Source of the DNA: Deltaproteobacteria bacterium
GTDB lineage: Bacteria; Myxococcota_A; UBA796; UBA2385
Assembly (NCBI GenBank): GCA_018401435.1
Contig: JAGYJW010000032.1
Location: forward strand, 18,916-82,915
Reading direction: 5' to 3'
DNA length: 64,000 nucleotides
The notes beneath the pieces are model-generated. The model had not been told where the DNA came from, searched no databases, and saw only the letters and a program-made list of their open reading frames with translations. Made by a program: the position numbers and the translations under genes. Of this stretch, positions 29,329-38,586 are shown piece after piece (position 1 is the stretch's first letter; the number at the start of each line of letters is the position of its first letter).

Positions 29329-30552
29329 GCCGCACCCCCGTCCGCCGCAAAGGCCGCCTGCACCGCCGGCTGGTGGCGCTGCTCCTGCTCAAGCGAGGGG
29401 TAGAACACCTCGAAAATATCGATATGGCGCCCATTCACGCGGATGCCAACCAGCCAGACATAGGGCTTGTCATCGCGGCTGACCATGCGCAGGGTGCTGA
29501 AGCCGCCCACCTGGCCGGCGGTCACGCTGGCAAATTCGGGGCCCACCCGCTCTTGCACCGCGGCCACCCAGAAGGCGCTGTCGCCGCTGGGCTGGTTGTC
29601 CAGCCGACCGGACCAGGCCCGGGCCCCATCCGCGCTCTCCGCCACCCAGTGGCCCTTCTGGCGCAGGTTCACCATGCCTTCGGGCACGTCCAGGTTCAGC
29701 CGCTTGCCGGCCTGGGCGACCGCCATCGAGAAGGGGCTCAGGCGGCGCACCCAGCCCAGCTCGGCGGCGTCTTCGGCGGCGCCTTGCCAGGCCACGGCGC
29801 TGCGGGGCTCCAAGACGGCGCTGATCCGGCTCATGCTGGCCAGGCTGGACAGCAGCCGGCCCTCGCCCTCCAGGCGGTCGATCTGCTCGGTCAGCCGCGA
29901 GATCTCTCGGATGAGAAAGAGCTTGTCCTGCTCATCTTCGGCCTTGCCCAGCAGGGTGACCAGGCGGTCGCGGGTGATGCGGGCGGTGCGAAGCCGAAGC
30001 TCGGTGGAGAAGAAGGCGTCGGTGACATCGGTGGCCGAGATGCGCTTGTCCAACACATCGCCCAACGCCAGCACCTGGGCGAAGCCCGCCTCGAAGCGGG
30101 CCACCGGCACCCGGATGGTGATGGCGTCGCCGTATTGGTTCTCGACCAGGCCCCCAAGCTCGCCGGCGATGGCGGTGATGCGATCCTGGGCCTCCTGCAC
30201 CTTGCTCACCCGCAGGCGGGCGCTGCCGTCATAGTGCACCATGCGGCTGCTGGGGCTGGTCGAGGGGGTGGTGACCTCGGGCAGCGCCGGCGCCATCTCC
30301 TCCATGGGCGCGTCATAGGCCATGGGCTGGGCGGGCATGCCCGGAGGGGGCGCCGCGGGGGCGGCCGCTCGGGTCTTTCGGGCCGGCGCTGCGACTGGCG
30401 GTCGAGGCGACCTCGGACATGGGCGCGCCGCCGTAATCCGCCTCGGCCTCCATCGCGTAGCCATGGTCGCTGGGAGCGGCCTGCTTGGCACAGCCCCCCA
30501 GCAGGCCCACCCAGGCCACCACCATGCAGAAGAGCCCAAGAAGTCTGCCCAT
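29304..30552 (-). CDS. DUF4349-like lipoprotein (frame interrupted near N-terminus)
   Basis: The ATG at 30552 gives a lipoprotein signal (LLGLFCMVVAWVGLLGGC, lipobox LGGC) in one frame. After about 55 residues the sequence continues in another frame from ~30380: PPPGMPAQPMAYDAPMEE, then the DUF4349 body with YDGSARLRVSKVQEAQDRI, ISATDVTDAFFSTELRLR, a coiled coil EISRLTEQIDRLEGEG and a strand-rich C-terminal part (FASVTAGQVGGFSTLRMVSR). The break lies in a C/G-rich run and looks like a sequencing indel. It is followed by a second DUF4349 protein, so the two probably form an envelope pair. Confidence 0.7.
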
Positions 30553-30653
30553 CGAATCCTCCACGAGGGCGCCAGCTATCCCGTCTTTGCGGGCCCCGCG
30601 GCTGGGGCCGGGCTGGCCGTCGCCGACGTGGTAGCCTGAACACCGGAGGGGCC

Positions 30654-31872
30654 ATGGCATTGCTTGGGCTGGCCGCGCTGATGATCCCGGCCGCACTCGC
30701 CGATTCGGTCTTCGTGGAGGTGGGGGCGCCGGTCGACCTGGGCACCGATGGCCGCCACGGCCGCCCCTTCGTCGGGGCCGACGAGGCCTGGTACCTGGGC
30801 CATGGCCGCAGCGGGCGCTTCCATGTGGTGCGCCTGGACGAGGATCTGGTGCCAGTACCCAAGACCGCCCGCGTGCTGGTGGACGGGGATGGTCGCTTCG
30901 TGGACCACGCCCTGGCCCGGTGCCCGGACGGCTCCTTCTTGCACGCGGCCTCGGGCAATGTGGATCGGCCCAATGACTCGGCCTGGGTCACCCCCATCAA
31001 CGCTGATCTGATCGCGGGCACCACCCGCTTGGTGGTGGACCGCGACCCCGATCTGCAAACCAACGACATGGCCCTGATCTGCGACGCGTCTCTGCAGGCG
31101 GTGGCCTTTGCCAGCGAGGGCGACTGGGAACTCGAAATACCGCAGCGAAACTGGCTTTATCCCGTGGATGAGGCCCTGCTTGCCGGGGAGGCCCCCCGCC
31201 GCCTCCCGCTGCACGAGAGCCCCCGCATCAACGGCACCAGCCTGGTCTGGGATGGCCCTGCCGACCAGCTCGCCGTCATCGCCATGTCCGGCGGCGGCAG
31301 CCTGCGGGCCAACTTCTACGACCGCGATGTGTTGTGGTCCGGCGTGCTCAACCAGCAGGTCATCTTGGACGAGGGGCAGCAAGTCTACTGGTCGGCCGGC
31401 GCCCTGCAGGTGGGCAGCTCCTTCCTGATCGTGCACATGGTCCGAAGCATGGCCGACGGCTTCTCTCAGGACCAAGGCAATGTCGCCATCACCGCCGCCG
31501 ACGCCGACCTCTTTCTGCAAGAGACGCTGGTGCTGACGGACTTCGAGGCCCCCGAGGGCGGCATGCGGCCGGCCCTGGCCCTGCGCGGCGACGAGCTGCT
31601 GGTGGTCTGGGACCACCGGGGCCGCTTCGAAGGCGCCCGCCTGCGGGTGGACCTGGACGCGCTGATGGCGCTGGGGGGACCCAGACCCCAGGACGATTCC
31701 CCCCGAAGACGCCCGCCCCACCGCGCACGCAGCCGCCGAGACCGGCGCGCCGGCTGCCTCCGCCCCGCGGGCACCCACGCCCGCTGGCTGCGCCCAGGCG
31801 GGCGATTCATCGGCTCCACTCGGCCTTGTTGTGGGCCTGGGCCTGCTGCTGGGCCGGCGGAGGCGCCCATGA
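30654..31872 (+). CDS. MYXO-CTERM-like surface protein (frame interrupted)
   Basis: The signal peptide is LLGLAALMIPAALADS. About 340 residues of beta-rich sequence follow with no recognised domain (LVVDRDPDLQTNDMALICD, NFYDRDVLWSGVLNQQV). At the six-C run at ~31699 the reading frame must gain one base shift. The new frame reads DDSPEDARPTAHAAAETGAP and ends GCAQAGDSSAPLGLVVGLGL plus an RRRRP tail, a MYXO-CTERM-like sorting signal (Cys, helix, Arg run). Its TGA then overlaps the next gene's ATG (31869-31872), which supports this reconstruction. The protein is probably processed and anchored at the cell surface. Confidence 0.7.
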
Positions 31873-33323
31873 ACCGCGCCTGGCTGATCTTCGCGGTGGC
31901 CTGCGGGCAGGGCCAACCCGGCGGCAGCGACCCTGCGCCCGGCGCCTCTGACAGCGCGGCCGCCGAGACCGGCGCGCCCCCAGCCGGCAGCGGCATGGGC
32001 TTTGCCAGCGCCGCCGCGAATTGGGCCCTGCCCGACAGCCTCGACGGCTTTCGCAGCCTCGATGATCCGGTCTGCAGCGGCGACGACGACAGCCTGCACA
32101 CCCTGATGGATATGGACGGAGACCTGCGCCCCGACCTCGTTCTCATCGCCGACTGCAGCCGCGTGGGCGCACTGGGGCAGAGCGAGTGGCGGGTGCACTT
32201 CAACGATGGACAGGGCTTCTCGGCCGAGGCCCAGGCCTGGCCCTTGCCCACCGTGGACGAGGATCGCCCCTTTGATCGTCTGCGGGACGGCGCCTGCGAA
32301 AACACGCCCGACCACAACTTCTTCGTGCAGGACATGGATGGCGATCGAAGGCCGGATCTGGTGCTCTCGTCGGATTGCGACCCCGCAACCGACTGGGGAC
32401 TGTCGCACTGGCGGGTCCACTTCAACACCGGCGCTGGCTTTGCGGCCGAGGGGGTGGACTGGGCGGCCCCGGCCGAACTTGCGGGGACTGGCTGGACCCA
32501 GCCCGACCGCGACCGCTGCCAGGCGGTGGGGGACCGGCTCTTCTCCATGATCGACCTGACCGGCGACCTCCGGCCCGACCTGGTGGCCACGGCCCGCTGC
32601 GTCGAGCGTGACCACGCCGAGGGCGAGGGGCTGTGGCAGGTCTGGCGCAACAATGGCGATGGCTTTGCGGTCGATCCCGAGCCCTGGGCCTTGCCCACCG
32701 ACGTGGGCGGCGACCCCTGGCCCGGACTGGTGGGCCTGGAGTGCCAACCCCCCGCCGACCACCTCTTTGGCCTGCGGGATATGGACGGTGACGAGGTCCT
32801 CGACCTGGTGGTCACCTCGGCCTGCGACGAGGACCCCGCCTGGGACCTGCGCTGGCGGGTCTATCCCGGCACCGGCGCCGGATTTGACGACGGCCTGGAC
32901 TGGGCCGTGCCCGAGAGCGCCGTGCCCGGCACCTGGCAGCGCAGCTTCTCTGCGGGTTGCGCGGTGGACAACGACCGCAAGAACGCCGTCATGGACTTTG
33001 ACGGTGACGATCTGCCCGATCTGGCGCTGCTGGGCGCCTGCTACCGGGACGAGACCCCCGCCGCCTGGCTGATCCACCGCAACCTGGGCGACCGCTTCGA
33101 CCCCGAGCCGGTGCCCTGGTGGCTGCCCGCAGACGACGAGCCCAACACCTGGGCCACGATGCAGGACAGCCGCTGCAACCACCCCAATGACCAGCTCTTT
33201 GCCGTGCTGGACCTGGATGGCGACCACCTGCCCGATGGTGTGGCCACCCACGGCTGCACCCCCGACCACCCCATTGGACGGACGGGCTGGTCGGTGCTGC
33301 GGGGCAGCCTGGGCGGCCGCTGA
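31869..33323 (+). CDS. Lipoprotein with six VCBS/FG-GAP-like repeats
   Basis: A 484-aa protein with a lipoprotein signal (WLIFAVACGQ) and a Ser/Ala/Gly/Pro linker. Six repeats of about 70 residues follow. Each has a Cys, a helix-strand, D-x-D-G-D-x-x-PDLV (calcium-binding-like; MDMDGDLRPDLVLIADC, QDMDGDRRPDLVLSSDC), a second Cys, then WRVHFNxGxGF and W-x-LP. Variants such as DLTGDLRPDLVATARC and DLDGDHLPDGVATHGC show divergence between copies. The paired cysteines in every repeat suggest one disulfide per blade of a propeller-like fold. It is translationally coupled to the MYXO-CTERM protein. Confidence 0.8.
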   Translation: MNRAWLIFAVACGQGQPGGSDPAPGASDSAAAETGAPPAGSGMGFASAAANWALPDSLDGFRSLDDPVCSGDDDSLHTLMDMDGDLRPDLVLIADCSRVGALGQSEWRVHFNDGQGFSAEAQAWPLPTVDEDRPFDRLRDGACENTPDHNFFVQDMDGDRRPDLVLSSDCDPATDWGLSHWRVHFNTGAGFAAEGVDWAAPAELAGTGWTQPDRDRCQAVGDRLFSMIDLTGDLRPDLVATARCVERDHAEGEGLWQVWRNNGDGFAVDPEPWALPTDVGGDPWPGLVGLECQPPADHLFGLRDMDGDEVLDLVVTSACDEDPAWDLRWRVYPGTGAGFDDGLDWAVPESAVPGTWQRSFSAGCAVDNDRKNAVMDFDGDDLPDLALLGACYRDETPAAWLIHRNLGDRFDPEPVPWWLPADDEPNTWATMQDSRCNHPNDQLFAVLDLDGDHLPDGVATHGCTPDHPIGRTGWSVLRGSLGGR

Positions 33324-33329
33324 GGGCGC

Positions 33330-34549
33330 TCAGACGATGCGGTGCGCCACGACGCCGCCGCGCAGCTTGGGCTCGAACCAGGTGCTCTTGGGCGGCATCA
33401 GGCGGTCTGCGTCGGCCACATCAAAGAGCTCGGCCATGGAGGTCGGGTAGAGGTGGAAGGCCACCGCCGCCTGCCCTGCATCCACCGCCGCGACCAGGGG
33501 GGCGGCGCCACGAATGCCGCCGACAAAGCGGATCCGGGGGTCGGTGCGGGGATTCTCGATGCCCAGCAGCGGCCGTAGGATCTGGTCCTGCAACACCGCC
33601 ACATCCAGCCGCCCCACCGGGTCGTCGGCGGGCACGCGGTCGGGGTGGGGGCGCAACAGGCGCCACTTGCCGCCCAGGTAGAGGGTGAAGGTGCCGGGCT
33701 CGGCAGGGTCGGGCCGATCGGTGTCGGTGACGGTGAAGCGGGCCTCGACCTCGGCCAGGAAGGTCGCGGCGTCCCGGCCGTTGAGGTCCAGGACCAGGCG
33801 GTTGTAGGCCAGGACCTGCAGCTCGCCATCCGGGAAGATGCCGGCCAGGAACCAGGCGCTGGTGCCCGCCCCCTGCGGCTGGCGGCGACCCGGCTGGCGG
33901 CCGCCGACCGGTGGTGCCCGTCGGCCACATAGAGGGCCGGCAGGTGGGCAAAGGCGGACTGGATGCGCTCCACCAGCAGGGGCTCGGCGACCACCCGCAG
34001 GCTGTGGGTCACGCCATCGTCGGTGGTGGCCGACCAGGCCGGGGGCTGGGCCGCCGCGTCCACCATCGCGGCCTTCACCGCGTCGTCGTCATCCCGATAG
34101 GCCAGAAAGACCAGGCCCGTCTGGCAGTCCAGGGCCTCGATGTGGTCCACCCGGTCCTGCTCCTTGTCCGGGCGGGTCAGCTCGTGGCGCTTGATCCTGC
34201 CCTCGTCGTACTCGGCGACCGAACACAGGGCCATCAGCCCCGTCTGCGTGTGCCCCCGCCAGGTCTGGGAATAGAGGTAGAAGCAGGGGCGGTCGTCTTG
34301 CACCACGCGGCCATCAGCCAGCATCGCGTCCAAGGCGCCGCGGCCCTGGGCATAGATCTCGGGCGCGTGCTCATCCACCGAGTCCGGCAACGTGGCGTCG
34401 GGCCGGGTGACCTGCAAGAAGCTGTCGGGCTGGCGGGCCAGGATGGCCCGGGCCTCGGCGCGGTCCACCACGTCATAGGGCGGAGCGATGATGTCCCCGG
34501 CGCGGTCGCTGCGGGGGCGGATGCCGCGAAAGGGCTGGAGCCGGGCCAT
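33330..34549 (-). CDS. DUF1015-family protein (frame interrupted)
   Basis: The N-terminal 220 residues match DUF1015: LQPFRGIRPRSDRAGDIIAP, PYDVVDRAEARAILA, RPCFYLYSQTW, HELTRPDKEQDRVDHIEALD, and ALYVADGHHRSAAASR. At about 33890 the frame breaks. The next frame continues with FPDGELQVLAYN, DPVGRLDVAVLQDQILRPLL, RIRFVGGIRG and MPPKSTWFEPKLRGGVVAH to the stop at 33330, the usual DUF1015 C-terminus. One missing base restores a ~406-aa protein of normal length. Members are found next to serine or amino-acid metabolism genes in other bacteria; no biochemical function is established. Confidence 0.85.
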
Positions 34550-34557
34550 GGGCCCTC

Positions 34558-35643
34558 CTACTTGTTGGCGACGAGGTCGAAGCTGAAGCCGCCGCCGTCG
34601 AATCGAATGACGTGCAGGACCGGCTTGGCGGTCTCGCTCGTGCGGGCGCCGCGGCCGCTGTAGATCACGTAGCCGCGCCCGTTCTTCTGCATGGCGATGG
34701 GGGCGGTGGCGGCATCCCCCGAAGACCAGGGCAGGGGCACGGGGTAGTAGCGGCTCTGACCGGCGACATCGTCGATGACAAAGCAGCTGTGGCCGTCGGT
34801 GGCGCCGGCGTAGCAGACGAAGGCCTCTTTGGCTTCGTCGCCGTCCAGGTCCAGCACCCGCGAGAAGGTGGTGGCGGCCTTGGGGCCGGCGAAGGCCTGC
34901 ACATCCTTGAGCCAGGTGGCCAGCGAGGCGGCCGGGGCCTCGTCGGGCACCACGGTGGCGCCTTCGGGGGCGGCATTCTTGATCTCGCCCAGCTCGTCGG
35001 GGCCAAAGCCGTCGGTGAGGGCCAGGGGCGGCGACGCGCTCAGGCCTTCGGGCAGGGGCAGGGTGGCCCAGGACACCGCCGCCGGGGCGGCCTTGGCGCG
35101 GCCGATGCGCACATGGCGCTCCGAGGGGCCCTCCAAGTTGATGATGAAGCTGCCGGGCTTGTTCTCCTTGGCCTCCAGCGCGAAGCGATCGGGCGCCGCG
35201 CCGGCCGTGGCCAGGAACTCGGACAGGGGCTTGAGGCCCGCGTCCGGGGCCTTGGGCAGGTGGTAGAGGCCGCCGCCCGCCCCCAGAACCCGCACGCCCG
35301 CCTTGTCCTGAAGGACGAAGCCCTGGCCCTCACCCCAGAAGACGGTGCCCGGCGCACCGCTGATGCCCGAGGTGCGGCCATCGGCCCACACCCACACCTT
35401 CTCGCCCAAATCCAGCGCCAGCACGTGGCCGGTGAGCACAAAGGGCTCGGGGGGCGGCTTGGGGGGCCGCAGCACCTCGCCGGAGCCGCCCTCGTCCTTC
35501 TTGGAGGCCGCAGCCGACTGGGCGGCCTCGGGCTGCTTGGCGCAGGCGTTGCAGCCGGTCACTGCGACCAGGGCAGAGAGGCCCAGGGTCAGTCCAGCGG
35601 CCAGGGAGGGGCGGAGGCGGGCGGGTTGGGGGACGGGCGACAT
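34558..35643 (-). CDS. Lipoprotein of unknown function, 361 aa
   Basis: Lipoprotein signal LAAGLTLGLSALVAVTGCNA (lipobox VTGC), a Ala/Lys/Ser linker, then a beta-rich domain (VLALDLGEKVWVWADGRT, SFIINLEGPSERHVRIG). A later segment RVLDLDGDEAKEAFVCYAG resembles a single FG-GAP/VCBS-like unit, with a C-terminal RGYVIYSGRGARTSE strand. I do not recognise the family. It ends 8 bases before the DUF1015 gene and is probably co-transcribed with it. Confidence 0.65.
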   Translation of the reverse strand: MSPVPQPARLRPSLAAGLTLGLSALVAVTGCNACAKQPEAAQSAAASKKDEGGSGEVLRPPKPPPEPFVLTGHVLALDLGEKVWVWADGRTSGISGAPGTVFWGEGQGFVLQDKAGVRVLGAGGGLYHLPKAPDAGLKPLSEFLATAGAAPDRFALEAKENKPGSFIINLEGPSERHVRIGRAKAAPAAVSWATLPLPEGLSASPPLALTDGFGPDELGEIKNAAPEGATVVPDEAPAASLATWLKDVQAFAGPKAATTFSRVLDLDGDEAKEAFVCYAGATDGHSCFVIDDVAGQSRYYPVPLPWSSGDAATAPIAMQKNGRGYVIYSGRGARTSETAKPVLHVIRFDGGGFSFDLVANK

Positions 35644-35716
35644 GGGCTCCTCGGGGGAGAAATGGACGAGCGGCACCCGCGTAACCCGCAGGCCGACGCT
35701 GCGCGGGGCAGGGGGC

Positions 35717-37552
35717 TCAGAGGCAGAGGCCGAACCAGTCCTGCCCCGCGAAACGCTGCAGCTGGCAGGCGCCTTCGGGGCAGGTCTCCGGCCCGTTCGG
35801 GTCGCAGAGGGCCAAACAGCGCGCGGTCACCGGCGAGCAATAGAGCCCCGGCCGACAGCCCGCGTCCGCGTCCACGCTGCAACTCTGGTTCAGGGCCGCG
35901 CCCCCGGCGGGCAGGCAGGCGCTGGTATCGAGGTCGAGGGGAACACAGGCCAGACCGTAGCGTTGCGGCTCGCAGTCCTGATCGTAGGGGTCGCAGACCT
36001 GCAGGCTGCGGCAGGCCGGCGGGCCATCGGGCAGGCCGTCGGCGGGCAGGCAGACCGCGTCGGCGCCGCAGTCCGAGAGCGGGTCAAAGGCGGCTTCGCA
36101 GGCGGGGACACAGCGCTGCGTGAAGGCGTCACAGGCCGCGTCCTCCCCGCAATCGCCCGGCCCGATACAGACGGCGTCGGGTTGGGTGGAAGGGCCCCGG
36201 CCGCCGGCGCTGGATGGGTCGAGAACGCGCCCATCCAGCAGGATCAGGTGGAGCTGCCGCAGGGCGCCCACATCAATTGTGGGATCGCCCTCCACCACCA
36301 GCAGGTTGGCCCGCCAGCCGGCCCGCACCCGCCCGAGATCCGACCAACCCAGGGCCTCGGCCGCGTCCAGGGTTGCGGCCCTGAGCGCGTCTTGTGGGCT
36401 CAGCCCCAGCGCCACCAGGCCCTCCAGCTCCTGGTGCAGGCCCAAGCCATGGGGCACCAGCCAGTAGCCCGCATCCGATCCCGGCAGGACCGCGCCCCCG
36501 GCCTGGATCTGCGCCCGCAGGTTGGCTCGGGCCGCCGCCTCCCAGGCCGCGCTCTCCTCCAGCCAGCCGGGCAAGAAGACCTCGGGCTCTTCGCGCCGCT
36601 GCCGCCAGTCCTGCTGCACGGCTTCGGGGGTGTGGCGGAGATCGGCCTCCAGCAGCCCGCCCTCCATCAGCAGACGGGGCCCGGCAAAAGCGCTCAGCGT
36701 GCTGTGAACCGGCAGCAAGGGCAGCGAACCGCCGCCGGCAACCTCCGCGAAGACGGGGTGCCCAAGCACATTCACGCCCAGGGCGTCGGCATCCTGTGCA
36801 TCCAGCAAACTATCCACATGGGCCACCACTGGCTGGCCCGCAGCCGCGGCCGCCGCGGTGATCTCGGCGAGATCCGCCAGATCGAGGCGGGGGGTGGGCC
36901 AGGGCGTGAAGGCCGCATCGGCGAGCACCACCTTGAGCCCGTCGGCCCGCGCCAGCTCGGCGACCCGGGCGGCGCCATCACCGTCCACGAAGTGGCAGAG
37001 CTGGTCGTCCAGGTGCACCTCGCAGGGGTGGCTGCCTTCGGTTGTCAGCATCGGCCCGGTGGCCCAGATCCGCGGCCCCAGCCGCAGCCCCGCCGCGATC
37101 TCGTCCCGCAGGTCAAAGATGGCGGCCGGCGCCCCCACATCCGCCACCCCCAGCACGCCCCAGGCCAGCTGCGCTTGCAGGTTGGCCCCCAAGGTGGAGC
37201 CCACCGGCGAAAAGGCGCCCGAATGAAAGAGGTGGGTGTGGCTGTCGATCAGGCCGGGCACCACCGTGCGGCCGCGCAGATCCAACACCCGGCGGCCGGG
37301 CGCGGGGTCCACGCCGCCGGGCCGCAGCGCGTAGATCCACTCGCCCAGCAGCACCACCGCCTGATCTTCGGCGATGTCGTCGCCATCCACCACCCGGATA
37401 TGGTCCAGCACCAGGGCGCCGGGAGGGATGGACAGCGGGGGTGACAAGGACCCCTCGCCCCCCGTGCAGCCCCAAAGCACAAGCACCAGCGCCCCCCACC
37501 TCCAATTCGCAGGTGGAAAATGCAGGTGCGCTCCGTTAGGCCGGCTGCTCAA
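35717..37552 (-). CDS. Amidohydrolase-family lipoprotein with Cys-rich tail
   Basis: A 611-aa protein. The N-terminus ends in a lipobox (LVLVLWGCTG). The amidohydrolase barrel follows: metal motif GLIDSHTHLFH, VVAHVDSLLDAQ, LGHPVFAEV, GSDAGYWLV and the composite-domain end GWRANLLVVEGDP. From residue ~450 there is a separate ~160-residue Cys-rich region (GPGDCGEDAACDAFTQRC, CGADAVCLPADG, DADAGCRPGLYC) with about 20 cysteines, likely a disulfide-linked surface module. Amidohydrolases hydrolyse cyclic amides or imides; the substrate is unknown. The start lies 14 bases from the divergent infA start. Confidence 0.8.
   Translation of the reverse strand: MSSRPNGAHLHFPPANWRWGALVLVLWGCTGGEGSLSPPLSIPPGALVLDHIRVVDGDDIAEDQAVVLLGEWIYALRPGGVDPAPGRRVLDLRGRTVVPGLIDSHTHLFHSGAFSPVGSTLGANLQAQLAWGVLGVADVGAPAAIFDLRDEIAAGLRLGPRIWATGPMLTTEGSHPCEVHLDDQLCHFVDGDGAARVAELARADGLKVVLADAAFTPWPTPRLDLADLAEITAAAAAAGQPVVAHVDSLLDAQDADALGVNVLGHPVFAEVAGGGSLPLLPVHSTLSAFAGPRLLMEGGLLEADLRHTPEAVQQDWRQRREEPEVFLPGWLEESAAWEAAARANLRAQIQAGGAVLPGSDAGYWLVPHGLGLHQELEGLVALGLSPQDALRAATLDAAEALGWSDLGRVRAGWRANLLVVEGDPTIDVGALRQLHLILLDGRVLDPSSAGGRGPSTQPDAVCIGPGDCGEDAACDAFTQRCVPACEAAFDPLSDCGADAVCLPADGLPDGPPACRSLQVCDPYDQDCEPQRYGLACVPLDLDTSACLPAGGAALNQSCSVDADAGCRPGLYCSPVTARCLALCDPNGPETCPEGACQLQRFAGQDWFGLCL
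37509..37528. repeat. GCAGGTG direct repeat in the infA/amidohydrolase divergent start region
   Basis: Two copies of GCAGGTG, 13 bases apart start to start, surround GAAAAT just upstream of infA, within the first codons of the divergent gene. This is one of few AT-rich patches nearby and could be an operator or chance. Confidence 0.3.
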
Positions 37553-37566
37553 CCGGGAGTCCCAGC

Positions 37567-37785
37567 GTGGCCAGTGACGATCTTATCGAACTTGAAGGTG
37601 TCGTGACCGAAGTCTTCCCCGGAGGAAGCTTCAAGGTCAAGACCGACCAGGGCCACGAGGTCCAGGCCCACCTGGCCGGGCGCCTTCGTCGCTTCCGCAT
37701 CCGCGTGGTGCTGGGCGACCGGGTGACGGTCGGGGTCAGCCCCTATGACCTCAGCAAGGGCCGCATCACCTACCGGCACAAGTAA
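37567..37785 (+). CDS. infA: Translation initiation factor IF-1
   Basis: A 72-aa S1/OB-fold protein that binds the ribosomal A site during initiation. The family pattern is complete: LIELEGVVTEVFPGGSFKV, then the AHLAGRLRRFRIRVVLGDRV core and the end YDLSKGRITYRHK. Translation starts at a GTG (37567). It lies outside any ribosomal-protein operon, beside a LolA-like gene, which is common for second copies of IF-1 in deltaproteobacteria. Confidence 0.93.
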   Translation: MASDDLIELEGVVTEVFPGGSFKVKTDQGHEVQAHLAGRLRRFRIRVVLGDRVTVGVSPYDLSKGRITYRHK

Positions 37786-37796
37786 GGCCACACCCC

Positions 37797-38561
37797 ATGC
37801 GTCTCCCCTGCCTGCTGGCCGCGATCCTGACGCTGGCCTTGGGGGCGGACGCGGGTGCCGCCGACCGCAGCCTGGACGACATCGTCGCCCAGGCCCAGCG
37901 CAGCCGACAGGTGGACAACTCCATCCAGCGGGTGCGCATGGTGCTGGTCAGCAAGACCGGCGGAGAGCGGGTGCGGGAATTCGAGCTGCGCATCCGTCGC
38001 GACGGCGAGGTGGTGCAGAGCTGGACCCGCTTCAGCCAGCCCTCGGATGTGGCCGGCACCCAGCTGGTGCTGGTGGACCGACCCGATAGCGCCGACGAGC
38101 AGCTGCTCTACCTGCCGGCCCTCAAGCGGGTCACCCGCATCGCCGGAAAGGCCCGCAAGGGCTCATTCATGGGCAGTGACTTCAGCTTTGAGGACCTCGA
38201 GGTATCGGCCGCCGCCCAAGCCACCCACACCCTGGCCCAAGAGACCGATCGCGTCTGGATTGTGGACAGCGTGCCAGCCGGCGACTCCAGCTATGGCCGC
38301 CTGCGCACCACCATCCGCAAGTCCGACGAGCTGCCCGAACAGATCGAGTTCTTCGACACCGCCGGCGTGGCGATCAAGGTGCTGCGCATCACCGAGACCG
38401 CCAAGGACGGCGATGTGCTGCTGCCCATTCGCTCCGAGATGACCGACCTCAAGAAGGGCACCTCCACCCGGCTCGAGGTGCTCGAACACCGCCTGAATGT
38501 GCCCCCGGCCGAGATTCCGGCCGAGACCTTCACCGCGGCCTTCATGGAGCGCAACGGCTGA
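37797..38561 (+). CDS. LolA-like outer-membrane lipoprotein-sorting protein
   Basis: A 254-aa periplasmic protein with signal peptide CLLAAILTLALGADAGAA. The body matches the LolA-like family known from Pfam as outer-membrane lipoprotein-sorting: QRVRMVLVSKTGGERVREFE, YLPALKRVTRIAGKARKGS, then the marker FMGSDFSFEDLE. Such proteins often accompany an RND-type transporter and an outer-membrane partner. Here the next gene, 25 bases downstream, encodes a predicted outer-membrane protein, but no RND gene is in the window. It could carry a lipid or lipoprotein. Confidence 0.82.
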   Translation: MRLPCLLAAILTLALGADAGAADRSLDDIVAQAQRSRQVDNSIQRVRMVLVSKTGGERVREFELRIRRDGEVVQSWTRFSQPSDVAGTQLVLVDRPDSADEQLLYLPALKRVTRIAGKARKGSFMGSDFSFEDLEVSAAAQATHTLAQETDRVWIVDSVPAGDSSYGRLRTTIRKSDELPEQIEFFDTAGVAIKVLRITETAKDGDVLLPIRSEMTDLKKGTSTRLEVLEHRLNVPPAEIPAETFTAAFMERNG

Positions 38562-38586
38562 GCCCCCCAGCGGATAGGGCGCGCCC

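Noticed and set aside
31489..31728. Alternate minus-strand ORF near the 30654 gene end
   Set aside because: Arises from the GC-rich MYXO-CTERM linker; no start signal and opposite to a clear plus-strand gene.
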